Assembly (NCBI GenBank): GCA_021772075.1
Contig: JAETNQ010000031.1
Coordinates: forward strand, 1 to 48,657
Reading direction: 5' to 3'
Length of the DNA stretch: 48,657 nt
Source: Lachnospiraceae bacterium
GTDB taxonomy: Bacteria > Bacillota > Clostridia > Lachnospirales > Lachnospiraceae
In this document: positions 44,422 to 48,657 of the stretch, one piece after another
Numbering within the stretch: the first letter of the stretch is position 1
Layout: the number at the start of each line of letters is the position of its first letter
Position numbers and translations under genes: made by a program
The notes under the pieces: model-generated
Told to the model about the DNA's origin: nothing
Database searches by the model: none
The model's input: only the letters and a program-made list of their open reading frames with translations

Positions 44422-44908
44422 GCTGATCGTCCTTTATATGCTGAACCAGGTTGATTTCCCTCTCACCAGCGCGCAAGTGGGCGATTTTATACTGAACAAA
44501 GAGTACACTTCTTTCCTTACCCTGCAGCAGGCAATCTCCGAACTGAATGAGGCGGATCTGATCGCCACCCGCTCCATCGGCAACCGGACTCATCTGCTTA
44601 TTACCGCAGAAGGCAAAAGTACCCTTTCCTTTTTCGAAAACCGCATCAGCGACACGATCAAAAAAGAAGTTGTACAATACTTAAAGGAAAAAGAAATGTT
44701 TCTCCGGGATGAAGTCTCCATCACCGCACAATATTACCGGTCCACAACGGGCGAATACGATGCCCGCCTCACCGCAAAAGAAAAAAATACGACGCTGGTA
44801 GATATCACGCTTTCTGTTCCCACGGAGGAATCCGCCGCCGCCATCTGCGATCACTGGCAGCAGAAAAACCAGGAAATATACCAATTTCTTGTCGAACAAT
44901 TATTTTAA
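44393..44908 (+). CDS. DUF4364 family protein
   Basis: The 171-aa protein has an N-terminal winged-helix-like segment (LTLYKLIVLYMLNQVDFPLTSAQV, LQQAISELNEADLI) resembling a DNA-binding domain, and a C-terminal mixed domain (VDITLSVPTEESA). It matches DUF4364, restricted to Firmicutes and often found next to this radical SAM gene. A regulatory role is plausible but unproven. The start ATG at 44393 lies within the radical SAM gene. Its TAA stop overlaps the converging stop of the DUF5722 gene in the shared bases TTAA, so no terminator separates them. Confidence 0.85.
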   Translation: MTQEPLTLYKLIVLYMLNQVDFPLTSAQVGDFILNKEYTSFLTLQQAISELNEADLIATRSIGNRTHLLITAEGKSTLSFFENRISDTIKKEVVQYLKEKEMFLRDEVSITAQYYRSTTGEYDARLTAKEKNTTLVDITLSVPTEESAAAICDHWQQKNQEIYQFLVEQLF

Positions 44909-46734
44909 CGTTTTTTGATGACCTGGCTCCAATCGGAAATTCCAATCAGCCCCTTTGCAAAACCTGTATATTGTTCTTCCTGTTCCGTGTCCATATGTTT
45001 ATATACCTGATATGCATATTTATGGGAGCCGTCCAAACGGTTCAGACCCATGGCAAGCCCCTGGGCTATCTCCTCTGACGCATCCGTCTGCCTGGAAAAT
45101 AAAATGGAATCGATATGCTGGTTAGCCTCTGCTATCTTATAGGCGTATGCGATAGCCGCTGCCTGTACCTCTTCCCCTCTCAACGAGGTATACCCCAGTT
45201 CGCTCAATATAACGGAACGCACCTCCCCTTCTTCCGTCAGAAAACTTTCCTGTTGCAAGTAATCGGTTACCACATGGATATTTGCCATTGTCACCATAGA
45301 AGTATCGGCAGAATCCCTCACCCATTTGGAAGGATTCCACAAATACGGCGTCGTCAGCGGCGCATTATAAGGATGGAATGCCAATCCCCATGCAATATCT
45401 CCTTCCGCTTTGATCTGCCGGTTAAATTCGTCCAGAATATCCCTTCCATTATAATTTCCTGAAGAATTGTCCCTGTTCCATTGCTGGTCCAAGGAAATAT
45501 ATACTCTCGCCGAACCGTTAGTGCTTCGGATCGCATTATAGAATATGCGGAATGCCTTTGCGTATTCCCGTACATAAGTCTCCAAATCCACATATTCCAT
45601 ATAATTCCATTCTTTTCTTGCATTTATTTCATTGCCGATTATCCAGTTTTCGACCAGCCCTCTCCCGCTCGACGCGCTGGAATACCTTTCTGCCAGAAAA
45701 GCCCCGACTGCCGCCAGGCATTCCGTCCCAGGCCCGTCGCTGGCATTAAAAGCATAATAAGGCGCCGACCCGATTCCCTGCCTCGACAAGGGATGTATCA
45801 TCTGCGGATAAGAAGCGGATACATCATTTAAAAGTATTGCCGTAATTTCAATTCCTTTTGCCGATAAAATGCTGAAAACCAGATCATATTCCGACATAAC
45901 CTGTCCGTTAAAAGAGTAGCTCTTTCCGTTATAATTATAATGAATGGTAGGATGAATACCGTCGGTGGTCTGCCCGAGAATCCTGGACACCGGAATATTA
46001 TATGCTGCATGTTTTACGCCAAGATCGTCCAATTCCTGAGAACGCAGCTTATTGGGATCCACCAGAAGCCCCTTCTTTGTAGACGGCTTCTTTCCGTCGG
46101 AACGGCGCTTTGCCGCTTCCTCCGGATTCGTAATATAATGCGGCCTGCTGACCTCCACATATTCCCCGTCCTTTTTTACCGCCACCACAAACTTATGGAA
46201 TACTTCGCCCCCCGTTCCCGTAAAATTCTTCTCCACCCGGAACTCCACCGCCTCATCCTTATACTCCTGCTCCAGATATACGCTGTCCTTGGCAATCCCT
46301 TCTTCATAGGATTCCACCGCGAACAGATAATAGTATTTATCATCGCTGACCGGAATTCCTTCTGCGGAAGCCTCCACCACGATCTTTCCGTTTTCTCCGT
46401 CAATCCGGCAGGAGCCGATCCGCGCAAATTCCCTTCGGTTTTCCTCCGTCAGATCCACCAGCGGCGGACGCATTCCCAGGGCTTCTTTGACTTTTCCGGC
46501 AGACTCTGCAAAAAATCCCAGTATTTTGTCATCCTGCTCCTTTGCCGCCCGGTCCGCCGCATTTCTTTTCTCCTCTTCTTTTTCCTTGTCCTTTGTTTCC
46601 CTCTCCATGCGGGCCGTCTCTATTACCGCCATTTTCCGATCCTGAAATATTTTTGCCGTAAAGCCGCCCGCCGCCAAAACCAGCAAACCGGACACTGCCG
46701 CAAGAACGGCTATTTTAATCTTCTTCCTGTCCAT
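44905..46734 (-). CDS. DUF5722 glycoside-hydrolase-like membrane-anchored protein
   Basis: Probable cell-surface protein of 609 aa. An N-terminal signal anchor (IAVLAAVSGLLVLAAGGFTA) is followed by a lysine/glutamate coiled coil (about 40 to 70), a beta-rich domain (IVVEASAEGIPV, EVFHKFVVAVKKDG), and a C-terminal TIM-barrel-like DUF5722 region. Two acidic candidates fit a clan-A glycosidase: Glu in NWIIGNEINARK and Glu in VILSELGYTSL. The substrate is unknown; family members look like cell-wall or polysaccharide enzymes. The ATG at 46734 overlaps the rarA end by 20 bases, so they are cotranscribed. Confidence 0.85.
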   Translation of the reverse strand: MDRKKIKIAVLAAVSGLLVLAAGGFTAKIFQDRKMAVIETARMERETKDKEKEEEKRNAADRAAKEQDDKILGFFAESAGKVKEALGMRPPLVDLTEENRREFARIGSCRIDGENGKIVVEASAEGIPVSDDKYYYLFAVESYEEGIAKDSVYLEQEYKDEAVEFRVEKNFTGTGGEVFHKFVVAVKKDGEYVEVSRPHYITNPEEAAKRRSDGKKPSTKKGLLVDPNKLRSQELDDLGVKHAAYNIPVSRILGQTTDGIHPTIHYNYNGKSYSFNGQVMSEYDLVFSILSAKGIEITAILLNDVSASYPQMIHPLSRQGIGSAPYYAFNASDGPGTECLAAVGAFLAERYSSASSGRGLVENWIIGNEINARKEWNYMEYVDLETYVREYAKAFRIFYNAIRSTNGSARVYISLDQQWNRDNSSGNYNGRDILDEFNRQIKAEGDIAWGLAFHPYNAPLTTPYLWNPSKWVRDSADTSMVTMANIHVVTDYLQQESFLTEEGEVRSVILSELGYTSLRGEEVQAAAIAYAYKIAEANQHIDSILFSRQTDASEEIAQGLAMGLNRLDGSHKYAYQVYKHMDTEQEEQYTGFAKGLIGISDWSQVIKKR

Positions 46735-48061
46735 TCGATTTTGCCTCTTTTTTTATCCTCGCCATATGTTCCCGTATTTTTTTCTCGTATCCGTTGCCAG
46801 AAGGCTTGTAAAATTCCTTTCCGCTTAACTCATAAGGAAGATACTGCTGCTCCACATAATGGTTCGGATAATCATGGGCATATTTATAGCCCAGCCCCCG
46901 CCCCAGTTTTTTCGCCCCTTTATAGTGCGAATCCTGCAAATGCACCGGTACCGGAAGATTTCCTGTCTCCTCTACGGCCTTCGATGCCTTTCCGATCGCC
47001 TCCACCGCCGCATTGCTTTTCGGCGCGCATGCCACATAAGCGGCCGCCTGGGCCAGAATAATCTGCGCCTCCGGCATTCCTATCCTTTCTGCCGCCAGGG
47101 AAGCGCTGACCGCCACCTGGAGAGCTGCCGGATCCGCATTTCCTACATCTTCCGACGCGCAGATCATGATCCGCCTTGCAATAAAAGTAACACTTTCCCC
47201 CGCATAAAGCATCCTCGCCAGATAATAAACGGCCGCATCCGGATCCGATCCCCTCATGCTCTTAATAAACGCTGATATCGTGTCATAATGGTTATCTCCC
47301 GACTTATCATAACGGATCACCCGCTTCTGAATGCATTCCTGCGCTACTTCCACCGTAATATGTATCTTGCCGTCTTTGCTCCGCTCCGTCGTCATAATGC
47401 CAAGCTCTACTGCGTTTAAAGCATGTCTCGCGTCCCCTCCCGACAGATCTGCCAGGAAATCCAACGCGTCTTCATCGATCTCCGCCTCATATGCCCCCAT
47501 TCCCCTGTCTTTATCATACACCGCACGCTTTAACAGCGTCCGTATGTCTTCCATATCCAAAGGTTTCAATTCAAACACGACGGATCTGGAAATCAGCGCC
47601 CCGTTTACTTCAAAATAAGGATTTTCCGTAGTCGCCCCGATCAGAATGACCGTCCCGTCCTCCACGAAAGGCAGCAGATAATCCTGCTGTCCTTTATTGA
47701 ATCTGTGGATTTCGTCGATAAACAGAATCGTCTTCTTTCCATACATCCCCTGCATGTCCTTGGCTTTTGCCACCACTTCTTCCATATCTTTCTTTCCGGC
47801 AACCGTCGCGTTGATCTGGGTAAACTCCGCGCTGGTCGTGTTGGCTATCACCTTTGCCAGAGTGGTCTTCCCCGTTCCGGGAGGCCCGTACAGAATAATG
47901 GAACTGAGCTTGTCCGCTTTGATCGCCCGGTACAGCAGCTTATCCTTTCCTATGATATGCTGCTGCCCCACTACCTCGTCCAACGTCCTCGGGCGCAGTC
48001 TGGCTGCCAGGGGCGATTCCTTTTCCATATTCGTATTCCGCATGTATTCAAATAGATCCAT
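46715..48061 (-). CDS. rarA: Replication-associated recombination protein A
   Basis: AAA+ ATPase of the RarA/MgsA/WRNIP1 family that acts at stalled replication forks. Walker A GPPGTGKTTLAK (near 58 to 69), Walker B ILFIDEIHRFNKGQQD, sensor GATTENPYFEVN, and the C-terminal clamp-loader-like and MgsA domains (GSDPDAAVYYLARML, RGLGYKYAHDYP) are all present. At 448 aa it is complete. The ATG at 48061 has AGGAG upstream. It lies between the broken deacetylase (52-base gap) and the DUF5722 gene. Confidence 0.95.
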   Translation of the reverse strand: MDLFEYMRNTNMEKESPLAARLRPRTLDEVVGQQHIIGKDKLLYRAIKADKLSSIILYGPPGTGKTTLAKVIANTTSAEFTQINATVAGKKDMEEVVAKAKDMQGMYGKKTILFIDEIHRFNKGQQDYLLPFVEDGTVILIGATTENPYFEVNGALISRSVVFELKPLDMEDIRTLLKRAVYDKDRGMGAYEAEIDEDALDFLADLSGGDARHALNAVELGIMTTERSKDGKIHITVEVAQECIQKRVIRYDKSGDNHYDTISAFIKSMRGSDPDAAVYYLARMLYAGESVTFIARRIMICASEDVGNADPAALQVAVSASLAAERIGMPEAQIILAQAAAYVACAPKSNAAVEAIGKASKAVEETGNLPVPVHLQDSHYKGAKKLGRGLGYKYAHDYPNHYVEQQYLPYELSGKEFYKPSGNGYEKKIREHMARIKKEAKSNGQEED

Positions 48062-48113
48062 TTTTATTCTCTCCTGTTTCGTTCCTCATCCCATTATCCA
48101 TCTTGTTTCTTTC

Positions 48114-48521
48114 TTAGTCAAACAATATTTCATCCACTGTCACAAATTCATAACCTTCCTTTTGCAGCTCATCCACTACTTCCAATGCCGCCGTCACTGT
48201 GGATGGATAATAATCGTGCATCAGAATAATGTCATTTTCCCCCGCTTTGGATATGATTTTCTGTTCAATACGTTCCACATTTGTCGAACACCAGTCCAGA
48301 GGATCTATCGTCCAAAGCACCGGAAACATGTTCAGTTCCGTTTCAAAAGATTTATCCCAGCTTCCATAAGGAGGACGCACATAAATGACCTCCTCGCCGG
48401 TAATCCCTGTTATGATCTCGTTCGTTTTGATCAGCTCTTCCTTAAAAACTTCTTTATTTCCTGACCGCAGCTGGATATGGCTGTAGGTGTGGTTGCCGAT
48501 GAGATGGCCTGCTTGTGTCAA
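48114..48521 (-). pseudogene. Polysaccharide deacetylase (NodB-like), N-terminus lost to insertion
   Basis: The remaining 135 residues contain NodB motif 2 (AGHLIGNHTYSH, metal-binding histidines), motif 3 RPPYGSWD, motif 4 WTIDPLDW, and motif 5 ILMHDYYPST. Motif 1 (TFDDG), which supplies the catalytic base and metal Asp, would lie just upstream and is missing: the frame leaves the family at about 48520 and soon reaches a stop near 48548. The gene can at most start from a TTG at 48521 without a ribosome site, so it is almost certainly inactive. Intact relatives deacetylate peptidoglycan or chitin-type polymers. Confidence 0.85.
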
Positions 48522-48657
48522 GGTAATGACACAAAAATCAGCCTTTTATTTCTTGACAATTCTTTGTTTTGTGGTAATATAAAATTAACATCTCCCTCAG
48601 GCCTCTGTGGAAACACATGCACACTTGAGGGCGTTTTGTTTATAAGGAGCTATATAT
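48513..48657 (+). mobile_element. Probable left end of an insertion sequence
   Basis: The break in the deacetylase coincides with a perfect hairpin TTGTGTCA/TGACACAA (48513-48520, 48527-48534). Then come a strong promoter TTGACA-16-TAATAT (48553-48558, 48575-48580), an inverted repeat CCCTCA/TGAGGG (48594-48599, 48626-48631) enclosing a GAAA-loop hairpin in the predicted leader, and AAGGAG (48644-48649) eight bases before the window ends. A transposase start codon just past base 48657 is expected. The family cannot be named from the end alone. Confidence 0.6.
48553..48580 (+). promoter_or_regulatory. Promoter of the presumed transposase gene
   Basis: TTGACA and TAATAT with a 16-base spacer, reading away from the chromosomal operon into the insertion sequence. 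The leader hairpin at 48594 to 48631 could limit translation from read-through transcripts, a known safeguard in several IS families. Confidence 0.6.

Overview
The window looks like a chromosome segment of a gut-type Lachnospiraceae (Clostridia, Bacillota). Supporting this are the gene order rho-rpmE-yqhQ-prmC-prfA, the DUF4364 and DUF5722 genes, a YesM/YesN-regulated sugar ABC locus, and a MobL-type relaxase module of the kind found in Clostridia mobile elements. No tRNA, rRNA or CRISPR array was seen.

Region 1 (1 to about 18,400) is one end of a large integrated mobile element (ICE or integrated plasmid), almost entirely on the minus strand. In transcription order it holds parA, parB, a 2468-aa methylase/helicase giant with a second gene (tnpV-like) nested in another frame, a Toprim primase-like protein, small proteins including DUF4314, a ribbon-helix-helix protein beside a hairpin array, a DUF5688 protein, a MobL relaxase and two unknowns. 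One long PemK/MazF-like gene runs the other way from its own promoter, followed by a candidate small RNA. No integrase or secretion genes are present, so the element continues beyond the left edge. Its right end has cut off the last part of a subtilisin-like protease gene.

Region 2 (18,371 to 25,800, minus strand) is a probable housekeeping operon: acetyltransferase, nth, recQ, a DUF2156 protein, an M18 aminopeptidase and the truncated S8 protease. A good promoter with a palindrome lies upstream.

Region 3 (26,000 to 36,900, minus strand) is a carbohydrate locus. YesN-type regulator and YesM-type kinase come first, then a solute-binding lipoprotein, two permeases, a PIG-L/LmbE deacetylase, a GH65 phosphorylase and an atypical HAD hydrolase. 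The last five genes overlap or nearly touch. Two hairpins separate the binding protein from the permeases. The inferred job is import of an alpha-glucoside, possibly N-acetylated, with deacetylation and phosphorolysis inside the cell.

Region 4 (36,900 to 42,260, minus strand) is the core translation and transcription-termination block: rho with a seven-fold pentapeptide repeat, rpmE, yqhQ, prmC and prfA. A 58-bp tandem duplication covers the 3' end of prfA. Region 5 (42,200 to 44,908, plus strand) has malic enzyme, a YhcC-type radical SAM protein and DUF4364. Region 6 (44,905 to 48,657, minus strand) has a DUF5722 glycosidase-like protein, rarA and a polysaccharide deacetylase broken at about 48,520 by what looks like the left end of an insertion sequence, whose transposase would start just past the window.
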